64,000 bases of DNA from NCBI GenBank assembly GCA_963969595.1, contig OZ018413.1, forward strand, positions 2,358,501-2,422,500, in the 5' to 3' direction. The notes beneath the pieces are model-generated. The model was given only the letters and a program-made list of their open reading frames with translations. It ran no database searches and was not told the origin of the DNA. Made by a program: the position numbers and the translations under genes. Source of the stretch: Neckera pumila (taxonomy: Eukaryota; Streptophyta; Bryopsida; Hypnales; Neckeraceae). Position 1 is the first letter of the stretch; every line of letters begins with the position of its first letter. Below are positions 12,237 through 24,291 of this stretch, piece by piece.

Positions 12237-14512
12237 TCATTCTAAACTAGAACAGGTCATAATTTTCTGCTGTAGAATGTCATCTCTTTCCTCCCGAAGC
12301 TCTTGGAAACGATCCGCTACTTCTCTGCAGAAAAACGAGGGCACGCCCTTGTAAATACAAAATGATCCTGAAACCAAAATTAGGATTCTGTTTTGATAAA
12401 TCACGAAGATAACCCAGCAATTGACATGTCTGAAATGGCTTGACTAGTTAGACTTTGATTGCACATGGCTAGTGTTGGTAGTCTCCAAAAATAATGTCAG
12501 AGCTAATTCCCCTCATAGACATAAATACTATGTTCACTCAGATTTTGAAATCAATTGAAGAGATCCTGGAGAGGAGAGGACTTTACCGTTCTCGAGGCCA
12601 GCATGTTTTTCCTCTTTTGATACTGGTAGGCTTTCTGTTCAGCTGCTTGTGCTTCTTTAAGCTTGCGCATGCTAGGCCGATACAGCAACACTGTTCTCCC
12701 CATCTTACCCACAATTTGGGCTCCAGTTTCGCCCTCCAGCTGCCTCGCGGTGTCATCAAACTCTTCATCCAGGTTGTCGAGTACCCTAATCTGAAAAATC
12801 TCCAACACACCAAAAGCAGATTCAGTGCACAAGAGGCAGGCAGAGCGGTAAGGAGTACAGATGATTCGTCATGCTCCATCTAATTCAGAAACCCATATCC
12901 ACAGAGAAATATAAAGTGCAAGGAAAACTAACACTGATAAATAGTCTGGTGAAGCCATAATTATGAAAATGTCATAGTTCTAAATCAATTCAGTTCAAAA
13001 TTGAGCAAGGTAGTGAATCCTTTCTCGAGGGAGAGCACATGGTCATGAAATGAATAGGCTATAAGTGGAGTATATTGCCAGAGAGTAGGTATATAGAATG
13101 CAGTGAACATAAAAAAATACAACACGAAGACTTTGTAACGATGGAAGAGACAGTCTACACAGTTTTACTCACTGTAGGAGCAAAACTTTGAAGATTCATA
13201 ACTTATTCATACAAATCCGAATGAGACGTGCTTTAGTGCGTTAGAATCTTCTAAAAAATGGGGATAACACTTACATAAAAATAAAATAAAATGAAATCCA
13301 CTCTCATAAGAGAAACCACAAAAAACTGATGAAAGCCACCGGGTATAGGTTCCCGACCATACAGGGATTTAGAATGAGCCACAACAATGATACCATAAAA
13401 GCTGCCTTGACGATTTGGGGTTTAAGAGTCACCTTGACAAGTTCATTTGCTTCCAACGCATCACTGATAGCCGTAATGCAATTCGCAGTCAATCCCCATT
13501 TCCCTACCTGCAAACCAGACCACCAGATAAAAACAGGGTTACAGCACTACCGGAGACCTACGAGCTGCTACCCGACAGACATTCTTGAAATGAGACAGGG
13601 GTTGCATAGAGGTCCCTTACCGTAGTCATAAAAAACAAATGTCAATGACATCAAACCCTACGGAACCTGTTTTTCATAAATTTATCAGACCCTCAACAAG
13701 ACGGCCTTATCACAAACCCTAATTGCTCTGCTTCCTAGGGTGTGTAATTACGAGAGTCTTCCGAGATCACTCTGACACCAGGATTAGGAGTCTTGGTCTT
13801 GAAATCATGAGGCCTGGAGGGAAGAAACCCTAAAGTCCCTCTTAAAATAAGATTACCACCCGCATTACCTAAATTCCCCCAAAACCAAATTAAGCAAACC
13901 TCGGCAGCTGCAACAAACCCTTCACACAATGCGTGAACAATGACTCCTCTAGGTCCTCTATAGTAAAAAACGATCCTTACAGTTTCACAAACTCTGAAAT
14001 CTCCTTCGCATTCCATTGTCCAAGGGAGAAAAATTCATTACCAAGCGAGAAATTTGAGAGAAATTTGAGAGAATATTTGAGAGAAAACAGACCTGGTGGA
14101 CGCAAATGTCATTCCCCAATTTATGAGCATAAGCGCGAAGCTCCTTCTTCTCCTTCGTCCCCAACAACCTGAACGTCCTCTTCCCTTTCGCCCCATTAGG
14201 GCTTGTTACCGCCTCATCCTCTTGTCCTAATTCCCCCTCATACAACGACAATGCATCCTCTTCATCTTCTTCCTCCTCCTCTGTAACTCCACCTGCAGCT
14301 CTCCCCAACCGAGACTCCACAGGAAACCTTCGTAGACTAGGAGATAAGACCCAACCAAGGGAAGAAGAGGGTGCGACAATACGGAGGCTCACGTTCCGTG
14401 AGGTGGAAGAGGAAGAAGATGAAATTTGCAACCAAGGAGGGAAGATTCGGTATTGCAAAGAGGCTGCAGTCATCGTCATCGCTGCAAACCCCATAACACA
14501 AATGGGTTGCAC
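12237..14512 (-). CDS. CRM/YhbY-domain RNA-binding protein, probably plastid
   Basis: Four-exon model on the minus strand: 14512-14093, 13507-13433, 12790-12587, 12347-12237, giving 269 residues. The N-terminus is Ser/Arg-rich, like a plastid transit peptide, followed by an acidic stretch (residues about 75-95). The CRM fold follows: KGKRTFRLLGTKEKKELRAYAH, then VGKWGLTANCITAISDALEANELVK, then VLDN and GKMGRTVLLYRPS. These match the YhbY family, including the GKxG loop and the final strand. Known CRM proteins bind RNA and help intron splicing or ribosome assembly in organelles; single-domain members are the closest match here. Donors and acceptors are GT-AG. The least certain part is the short last exon (REVADRFQELREERDD...), where the acceptor was chosen to keep frame. 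A telo-box lies just upstream of the ATG. Confidence 0.85.
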
Positions 14513-14541
14513 AGATTCCAGAGAGATATCAGGTTTTTCTA

Positions 14542-14557
14542 AAACCCTAAACCCTAA
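14542..14557 (-). promoter_or_regulatory. Telo-box upstream of the CRM gene
   Basis: AAACCCTAAACCCTAA lies about 30 bp upstream of the CRM gene start codon. On the gene's strand it reads as AGGGTTTAGGGTTT. Telo-boxes of this type are known in plant promoters and 5' leaders, mainly of genes for translation and RNA metabolism. The functional role here is inferred from position. Confidence 0.6.
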
Positions 14558-14792
14558 TGCTTACTAAGCAACAATTTTGCAACGATTTGGGAATCAGAAG
14601 TTCATAGGCGACGCCACAAAGTCCTAATCTGAAACTCAAAATCCTGAGTGGCTCTTATGCTGTAGAGTTCACGGTGATGAGCATACGGTGATAAGTGACA
14701 AGGCAACTGGACGAGGAGAGGGCGGAATGCCGTGGGGACCTTCTTCTGTAACCGTTTCCTGCTACTGATAGAAAAAAAAAATTCTGGTAAAG

Positions 14793-16181
14793 TACAGTGA
14801 GTGACAAAACCGAGTACTTTTGTGAAACGTTTTCATTCAAACAACCATACCATAAGCATCAATGGTTAAAACCCAAAAGTGTACACATGAAAGTTGTAGA
14901 GCACGACATACAACACGTTACCATGGAAGTTTAAAGAAAAAATTAGTTGTGATTTGAAAGAAAATTAATTCCAAAGTTTGCTATGTCAAAAACTCGGTTT
15001 TGTTCAACATAGTTAGGCTTTACTTTATCTTTTGTCAATTTTTTTTTAAAACTCCTAAAAAACTTTTTGTACCTAAGCATGTTGGTATACATCATTTTTG
15101 ATTGTTCTATACAAAAATTGAAGGACTTTCACATTTATAGAATTTAAAATATTAACAATTTAACAAACATGCAAATGATGTTGGTTCTCACAAAATTTGA
15201 GTTTTTTTTGTGGAATTCAAAGCATGGGATTGCATTAGCCATGGTAAAGAGAGTATAGGTTGCAAAATAGACCACTTTTATATCTAAATGTCCTTGTATA
15301 TAAAATATTTGTTGAATTGGGCAATGTGTACAATTTATATTTTACAATTGTATAATGCATTTTTAATTTCAACTTTTGTGTTCAAAGACTAGAGTTCATG
15401 ATGCATATAAATCATCCAAAAAAATTCCAAAAATTCCGTCATCATTGTCTGTATTATCCAAAAACAAATAATTTTCAAAAATTACACTGACATTCAAAAT
15501 ATTATTTGTTTTTGGATAATACAGACAATGATGACGGAATTTTTGGAATTTTTTTGGATGATTTATATGCATCATGAACTCTAGTCTTTGAACACAAAAG
15601 TTGAAATTAAAAATGCATTATACAATTGTAAAATATAAATTGTACACATTGCCCAATTCAACAAATATTTTATATACAAGGACATTTAGATATAAAAGTG
15701 GTCTATTTTGCAACCTATACTCTCTTTACCATGGCTAATGCAATCCCATGCTTTGAATTCCACAAAAAAAACTCAAATTTTGTGAGAACCAACATCATTT
15801 GCATGTTTGTTAAATTGTTAATATTTTAAATTCTATAAATGTGAAAGTCCTTCAATTTTTGTATAGAACAATCAAAAATGATGTATACCAACATGCTTAG
15901 GTACAAAAAGTTTTTTAGGAGTTTTAAAAAAAAATTGACAAAAGATAAAGTAAAGCCTAACTATGTTGAACAAAACCGAGTTTTTGACATAGCAAACTTT
16001 GGAATTAATTTTCTTTCAAATCACAACTAATTTTTTCTTTAAACTTCCATGGTAACGTGTTGTATGTCGTGCTCTACAACTTTCATGTGTACACTTTTGG
16101 GTTTTAACCATTGATGCTTATGGTATGGTTGTTTGAATGAAAACGTTTCACAAAAGTACTCGGTTTTGTCACTCACTGTAA
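14793..16181. mobile_element. Large fold-back element with near-perfect long arms
   Basis: The left arm (about 14793-15478) and right arm (about 15497-16181) are inverted copies of about 685 bp that look nearly identical, with a spacer of about 18 bp. The ends read CAGTGAGTGACAAAACCGAG and its complement, each bordered by TA, which may be the target duplication. No transposase frame is present; the short frames in the arms are not protein-like. It is probably a non-autonomous fold-back transposon moved by a helper elsewhere. The outer parts of its arms match the diverged element at 16483-17150. Confidence 0.85.
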
Positions 16182-16482
16182 GTGCACCTAAAACCAACCT
16201 CTTCGGATTGTCGACCCCTACTTTTGGATGGAATTTGCACAAGGAGAGTATCCCAAAATGGTGTGTAGGAAATGGACAACCACAAAAGGAATTCGGGAAC
16301 CAATTTTGATTATAAATAGATTTATTATGATTTAAAAGTAATGTGGAGATGGGGACTTGGTCTTTGGACAATTTATAGTAGGATTTCTTTCAATTTCACT
16401 TCTTATTTGGGCATTTTTTTGATGTTGTTGATATCTTTTCTTTGCATATATGCAATGAATTTGGATTCATATAACTAACACA

Positions 16483-17150
16483 TACACTCACTAACAAAAT
16501 TGAGTACAGATTTGAAATTTTTCATTCAAACAAACATACCACTAGCATCAATGGGCAAATTCCAAAACTTGATATGCGTAAGTTGTAGTGTGCAATGTAT
16601 AACACATTACTATAGAAGTTTCAAGAAAAAATTAGTTGACATGTGATAGAAAATTAATTTCAAAGTTAGCCATGTTGAAACTCGACTTTGTATCCTATAT
16701 TTTGGAATTACTTTATATTTTGTCAAATTTTTTTTAAAACTCCAAAAAAAATTTGTGCCTTAGCATGTTGGTATATACCATTTTAAACTGTTGATCTTTT
16801 CAATTTTAGAAAATGTCCATTTCTTTCAATTTTTGTGCACAATAATTGAAATAATGTATACCAATATGTTAAGGCAAAAAAAGTTCTTTTGGAGTTCTAA
16901 AAAAATTGATAAATATAAAGCAATTCCAAATTATAGCATGCAAAATCAAGCTTCAACATGGCTAACTTTGAAATTAATTTTGTTTTATATGACAACTAAT
17001 TTTATTTTAGAAACTTCCATAGGAATGTGTTATATGTTGCACACTACAACTTTTGTATATTAGCTTCTAAAATTTGTCTATTGATGCTAATGGTATGGTT
17101 GTTTGAATGAAAAAGTTTCAAATTTGTACTTGGTTTTGTTTGTTAGTATA
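16483..17150. mobile_element. Smaller, diverged fold-back element of the same family
   Basis: Inverted arms at about 16483-16795 and 16845-17150 are homologous to the outer 300 bp of each arm of the element at 14793. Its left end CACTCACTAACAAAATTGAG aligns base for base with that element's terminus at most positions. The arms have drifted from each other, so this copy is much older. The left end is also bordered by TA. No coding capacity is seen. Confidence 0.75.
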
Positions 17151-19340
17151 TAGCCTCCAATGATCTTCAACTTAAAAAATCTATACCTAATTTATTATGT
17201 CTCAAAAAACTATATAACCACCAGCATTTGGCTTCATAAACATTTGCTAATGTGCAAAATTTCTTCATCAATTCTTTCATGTCCATTGTTCTCCAAAGCT
17301 TAGAAAGAATGTATCAGGTCATTAGGTGTAGTTAGTTTAACCAACCAAATGCTAAGTAAAGCAAACCTTCTTTTAGAAGTTTCTAAAAGCGACTCCTTTT
17401 GAAAAGCATCTCCTCATACAAGGATTACTATTGGATTTTTATTGTAACCATAGTTGTGAACATAGCCATAATTTCACTAAAATTCAAAAGGCTTAAAGTT
17501 TTTTGAATATTTAAGTATTTCTGAGTAAAAAATATATTTTTAGAGACTATTTGAAGCAAAATAAATGTTAAATTTGCAAATTTTGATTGTTGAAATTGAA
17601 AATTTGTTCTTTCTTTGTTGAAATTACTAAGGTCTTATTTTTTAGAATTCTAATTTGTAAGGAATTTTTAGCATAATTCTATAGAAGGTTTTTTGGTCTC
17701 AACGTAAAAATCAAATGCAAGCTTTGCGGCTAAATAGAATAATCTATATTATATAAATAAATAAAATTTGCCCTTCATTTTGAATTCAAAGGGTTTTGAT
17801 TCAACTTATTATTATCTTTAAATGGCAACAAAAGAGGATTGCATGCAATCAAATCAATTGAGTTGCCTTCTCTCTTGGATTGCAATTTTTGTCCCACCCT
17901 TGCAACTCCAAACCACAAAGAGTGATCAAAAAAAATTTCACACCTCAAATGGTGTTGCTAAGAATTTTTCGACCTGTTTCGTGGCTCCAAGTTGTAAAGG
18001 TGGGAGCAAAAAGTTAAAAATAGGGAGAAGACAATTCAATATGCATAACCTAAATACATGTAATAATGTCTTGTTGTCATTCCAAAAAATATAAATAATT
18101 GAAAAAATTTCTCAAGTGCATTCTAGAATTAATAGAAGGTATAAATTTTAAAGGATTTCAATTCAAAGTTCAAACTTAGTTTGAAGGATAGCTATAAAGG
18201 AAATATGCATGAAAAAAATGTTTACAATGAAGGACTTGATATTAGAATTCACACCATTTAGAACATCAAAAACATTGCTAATAACATGAAAAAGTGATTT
18301 TAGAGTTTTGTCAACTAATGTTGCTACTACATGGTGTTCAAAATGATCCACACTTCAATCATGTTTAAGAAACATTTGTCTCTCCTTTGGGGTCAAAAAT
18401 GTTCTATTTAAGAATTATAATTGTCTATCCAATGTACGAAACAAATTTTGTTGGAAGTTTTTTCAAATTTTGATGACATTCATCCAATACAACATTATTA
18501 AATATAATAAATCAATAACCCATCCCTAATTTCTTGAATTTGTAATAAACTAAATATATATCTCTATTAATGAATTTTGAATGTAGATAGTTTTTTTTTA
18601 TAAAATAACCAACTTCATAGAGAATTTTTTCCAATTCTCCTTTCAGAGTGGACCTACTCGTAAGTCCGGTTGAAATCTACCAACTTTTTAAAGTTGTAAA
18701 CTTATGAAGAAGCATGAAAGGTCACAAGAGATTGAATCAACCCTTTCAACTACCACACTATCCTTCAAGATCTCATGCAAATGAATTTCTCATAAACATC
18801 TTCACTTGACCATTCAACTCTTTAGGAAGCTTGGACCACCGGATGGTAACCCCTTTGAAAGAAAGGAACTCACTTAATTTGTTCCTGCAATATAAAAAGC
18901 GCATACTATTTTCTATTTAAAGTTGTCAAAAATGGAATCAAAACCAATCCAATTTGTAGGGAGATAAGAAGATGGAGCTAGAATTGACCCAATTTTTGAA
19001 GGCAAATATCTTATGGCCTATTGAATATTATGCAACTTTCATTTGTAAAAAGAAATCGAACAATCTTATTGTGATTTATAACTTGGAACCATGAATGATG
19101 TCAAACTAGAATGATTGGATATTGGAGTAAATCTATTGACAACAATTCTATTGCATTTGCAAATAATTCTTCAAACTTTTAGGTGCTAATATGGATTGCT
19201 CAACTACATCAACACACAAGAGATAGTAATTTTAGCTCATATTTTTTTGTTGGCACATTGGTTGACCATCACATTGAAGTTGGCAACAATAAGAAAACAT
19301 ACCTAGCTTGGAGTTTTGAGTTGGACAATTTTAGCTTTGT
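17151..19340. other. AT-rich intergenic DNA
   Basis: No gene is supported. Reading frames up to 90 codons (17822-18094) lack recognisable domains and match background composition. This region forms the 5' flank of the SWEET gene. Confidence 0.4.
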
Positions 19341-19396
19341 AAGAGAAGTTCTCCCAAGCTCTTATTCAAGCTTTGACTATTTCTTTGGTGAAAATT

Positions 19397-22300
19397 ACGA
19401 TCCTTGACAAGAACCCCTCCCTCGGCGTCGATTCATCATCGTCGTCGGGGGAGCTTGCTATCACTGCGGTTGGCATCACAGGTATAGAGATCAATCATCC
19501 AATCATTAATTTTCCACTTCCAAACTCAATAACAAAATAACATGATTAATTTATGCTGATGAGGTGTCTTTGGTGAATATAGAAGTTGAGGCAAATGTAG
19601 CTTTTTGGTCTCTATTTGCTTATAATTACAAGATGTACCTTTAGAGTTTCTATTTGTATAAGGTTAAGAGTAACAATGATGAAATATTTGTTTCTAGCTA
19701 TTTATTGTAGAGAACATCTTGGCTTTCTTGATGAAGTTTGGATAGGGCATTGAGGTGAACCTCATTTTCATTGTATTTTTTGTAGATTTGTACAATTTCA
19801 GTCTCCTGACTAAAATGTCAATACAATCATTATACTAGTGCAATGCAAATTTCTAGAATTGTAACACTCAAGAGCATAGAGCTCTTTAAAACTAAGACTA
19901 ATAAATATACATATATATTTTTATTTTTTTTATTTTTTTATTTTTTTATTTTTGCTTTCAAGGTACCTGCTTAGGAAATGCCAATATTGATATCAGTCAA
20001 TATAATGAAGTTGATGTTTTAAAACCTACATCTCTTAAAGCTAAAATAGCTCTCTAGAAGCTAAAGTTTAGTGGGTGAATGCAAAAAACACTTGTACTAT
20101 TTGTTGCATTTTCACTAGTTGATGCTTTTTTTTTTGGAGTACTTTAAGCATAGAAATATAATTTTTAATTCTTTTTAAAAATATGGCCAATGTATATACC
20201 TTTAAGATGAAGAAAGCCTGAGAAGGAAAAGTATAGAAAAATTCTCTAAGTGGGAGAACTAGAAAGTGCCAAATCTCATGAAAATAGACACTTTGATGCT
20301 TTAATTATTTAAAAATAGTAAAATGAATTAAGTAAATGAAATGAAAATTGGCCATTTGTAATAACTCTAATGGAGATGGTCATTCACCAAAAGAACCACC
20401 AAAATAATATTTTATATATTCTAAAATATAAGAAGAAAGAAGCTCTATTTGTGGACTTCCACACAATACAAAATTAAGTAATTTTAGAATTCCTTCTTTG
20501 TAGAGCTACAAGTCTACTAGAAGACCATTCCCTCCAAATTTCAGCTCCAAATTCGATTTTTTGGGTACTAAATAGTACTTAAAACCTCCAAATTGGAATT
20601 TGTGATATAAAATCGGGGGCTGTTTTTATTTAGTAAAGCATTTTTGAAATTTGCCAAAAAATTAGGCAAGGTGTATAGTGGTCATGAGCACCTTCCCTAG
20701 AAATCTTAAGTCATTTGGATTCAATATGCAAAAGTTATGCCTAAAAAACAAATCAACATGCAAGGTGTGACAAAAAATAGTACAAGTGTTTCTTACATTC
20801 ACCCTAGTGTTCTAGTGGTTTTGACTAATCTATTCTATCACAACTTGGGTTAACTTGGGAGGTATGTTTGCCAATGACAGGCAATGTATGTGCCTTCATC
20901 ATGTTCTTCTCTCCATTGTAAGTGCTCATTCTACGCTCACTGAGAACGTTAAGAAAGTTGATTAATTTGGAACATTTAAAACTCTCAAAACTCTCCAAAT
21001 CATCTTAAGTTATGAGAGCTCTGCACATAGTCCTATAAACACCCATTTCTTTCAAACTAAAAAACATGAAACCTTTTTGAAGTAAGATAGCTAAGAAACC
21101 AAATTTGTTCTTTTGTAAGCTTCATTTAGTAGTTGAGCATCCATGTGTCCAAAAGTCCTACAATAATAAGACTATTCTTTTTGTCCAAGAGTATTTTCTC
21201 ATCATGCAAAACCAAAATTCTTGCAAAGCATACTTGTCATCTATCAACTTATCCTAGCAATACCATTGGAACAGGCCAACCTTCTGGACAATAATAAAGC
21301 GTAAAGATACCGGTCAATTTTCGGGGGTGCCTTATGTTGCCACTTTGTTGAATTGCTTAATGTGGACCTTCTATGGAACAAATGCTGTGGCTGGCCTCAT
21401 TCTAGTGCTGACTATCAATGTTGCAGGCGTGATTATTGAGTCTTGTTACATCTTCATTCACCTTCTTTTTGGAAACCACGAAAGCCGGGTACCTATAAAA
21501 TCAATCAAATCAACTTTCTCTTTTCACTACAAATATACTGCACTCATGAACCGTTTATTCAATATCTCTCAGAGGAATTTTTGATTATGCATAAAGATAT
21601 CTATTTTATACACATATATGCTTATTTTGTGAATGAAGATATTTCGGAAGCTCTTACAAGTTACCTAATTTTTCCTTTCCACCTCTTCTCTCCACTGTTC
21701 TGTTCAGGTTTTTTCTACTCCATATAAACCTAAGCATGATTTTGTCTCATATAAGTGGTTTGTCAAGAATTGGATCAAGAATGTTTTGTAATTGCACAAA
21801 AATCCTACTTTTTTTGGCACCCTCAAAGACATACATCTAGAAATATAACATTCTATAATCCATCTAACATATACCTTCAATAGTTGAACCAACTATTCAA
21901 ACCTATCACATTACTCTCTACGCTTTTCTAAGGTAGGGAGCTCTAAAAGCAACCACTAACCAAGAGGTACATTTTGCTTTCTTCGATGTAGTAATAGTGT
22001 ACATTTTAGGAGGTGGTCGCTTTTAGTGACCATTGCATTTCAACTTCAAAATCCGTAACTAGTTCCACGGAGGTCCAAAAAATATGAAACGACTTGGGTT
22101 AGATACCAATTCCAATTTGCTTCCTTGAAAATTTACTGAAAATTGTTTCAAGAAGTTTAGCTTCCTCCCAAATGCAATCAGCTTGTAAATGGTCACTTTG
22201 AGAGCAAACTACATTACAAGATTTATCACCCAAATTATGCAGGCTTGTTTGCATTCAAGTTTGAACTTTTTAGTGATTAAATCTTGAACTCAAAATAATA

Positions 22301-24291
22301 TAATTTTTTAATTATTAAATTATTATTGACAAATTAATTGGCGACATTCAAGTACAATTTACAAGGCAATTTATGCTGGTGTTGAACAGAAAAAAACAGG
22401 TGGATTGTTTGTGGGGGTGATGGTATTTTACATGATTGTGCTCCTGAGCGTTCTGGACAAAGGGGAGATCAAGTACAGGGCTAAAGTTGTGGGCTCTATT
22501 TGTGTTGTCATTGGGATTCTCATGTATTCAGCGCCAATGACAGTCATTGTAAGACTCACTACCAAACCTCCATTGTTCATATTGTAACCGCACTAATTTA
22601 TCCTAGTATTAGCAACGGCACAAAATTAGAGGCACTTGCAACATTAGGAACGCTTTACACGGGGCTTTACACTTAGAGTCCAGGCCAATTTGTTGTGTAA
22701 GAGGCCCAAAATTCTCACTTGTGATTGGACAAAAGGCTGAGATTTGTGCAATCAGTCTCAAGGATAATGATGCTGCTTTTAAGTGTAAAAGGTCCCTTAG
22801 TGTCAATTTTATATCGAGAGAGAATAGTACAACGCAATAATATTTCACCTTGCACTACTTTAAAATAGTGTGACCCTAGTAAATCACTGTCATATATATA
22901 TGTACTAATAAGTTAAATCATTGCACCTTGCATGTTGTGAACATAAAACCTAGCTTGCAAAGATGGTTGCTAAATGTACAAATTTGCAATTTTTTTTAGT
23001 TCCTAACCAGTTGATCATCTGAGTAAAAAAAAAACATACTTATCAAGATTCAGAGTCTATGCCAACAAGATTATTTTGGGTCATGCTGTACATCTTCATT
23101 TGGTGTGGTCAAAATTGGGGTCTTTATTCCCTCATTTCTCTTCATGTGGTAAACTTGAATACTCAGACTCAAGTGTTAAGAGACAAAAGTGTGGAGAACA
23201 TGCCATTTTTTCTTTCGGCTTCAGCATTCGTCAATAGCATGGTGTGGACAATTTACGGCATTCTTTCCAGAGACATTTTTGTTATTGTACGATCTCTAAA
23301 CTTGCATTGACAAAAATTAATTATGTATTTTTATATTCCATAAACATCATTGGTTGGAATGTTTATTTTACAAAGCATAAGTCTCTCTTCATTGATGCTT
23401 CTTTCTTATATTGAAGGTAGAGAAATGGATTTGCATGTCTTTCAACTTATTTGAGTAGGTTTCATTAATAGAATGCAATAAATTTTCTATTGGTCTTGCC
23501 CCAATTTTTGAGATGATTACTTTGCATTAAATATATGTTATTTAGATATTGCATGAGTAAACTTTGAATTGTAATAGGCAAGATCAAACTTTCTTTTAAT
23601 GATGAATATAGCATCTACAAGCTATTTCAAAAAATCATTATTGAATTGTAAAAGAACCTACAAGTTAGAGAAGGGGTCCATAATCAAATCAAGTTCTTGA
23701 AATTGTTTCTATATACAAGTGTTAAAACATCTCCTCTCTAAATGCTTAAACTTAAAAGATATAGACAATTTAAGGAACCTAGTTGGTGTGAGAATCTTCT
23801 ATTAAAATCATTCCTTACAAATTATATAGAACAGCAATTACATTATGAATAGGTGACTTCTCAACCTATGGGAAAAGGAACCCCATTGAAATGAATTTTG
23901 CAACCATGTCATAAAATTTACAACAAACTCAAGAAAGTTTTGCAAATTAAATAGCAATTTTTTAGTTTTACTCTCATTACCAAGTTGGTTTGTATTCTCA
24001 ATGACCTTTACATAATGATCATGGTAGGATTGAAATTTTGTATGGTTGTTCTTAATTTATTGTGTGTCAATGTGGCGTGCCCAGATTCCAAATGCAATGG
24101 GTGTATGTGTATGCTTGATACAACTACTTGTATATGGATACATCTCCCGGTTTGCAACACCCAAAGGAACTGGATATGTGACTATGCAAACGCAACAAGG
24201 ACAAGGCTTCCAGCCCACGATGGTTCCATTGGAACAACCAAACATGGCAGTTATGCCTCCACCTCCGCCTATAGTCATTGCAAATCCATAG
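19397..24291 (+). CDS. SWEET: SWEET (MtN3/saliva) sugar transporter
   Basis: Six-exon model: 19397-19481, 20881-20917, 21275-21488, 22390-22548, 23167-23286, 24085-24291, about 273 residues. SWEETs are seven-helix uniporters of sucrose or hexoses in the plasma or vacuolar membrane. The first three-helix unit has AVGITG, then NVCAFIMFFSP, then PYVATLLNCLMWTFYG and TINVAGVIIES. The second has VGSICVVIGILMYSAP, then KSVENMPFFLSASAFVNS, and IPNAMG. Exon sizes of 37 and 120 bp and all splice phases fit the plant SWEET pattern. The tail ends in a Gln- and Pro-rich stretch (PPPPPIVIANP). Exon 1 has no ATG: its frame is open back to a TAA at 19340. An ACG at 19397 sits where a start would fit, so the gene may use ACG, use an upstream exon, or be silenced. 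Confidence 0.85.
19921..19953. repeat. T-rich simple repeat in SWEET intron 1
   Basis: A run of TTTTTTTA units within intron 1 of the SWEET gene. It looks like a simple microsatellite; a similar, longer tract lies at about 39368-39440. Confidence 0.7.

Noticed and set aside
12494..12883. 129-codon plus-strand frame
   Set aside because: It is antisense to CRM exon 3, whose minus-strand frame has the conserved GKMGRTVLLYRPS motif.
14793..16181. CRISPR-like or tandem array
   Set aside because: The repeat is a single inverted pair, without regular short direct repeats and spacers.
16039..16371. 110-codon minus-strand frame at the fold-back edge
   Set aside because: It runs across the right end of the fold-back element into flanking DNA and shows no domain.
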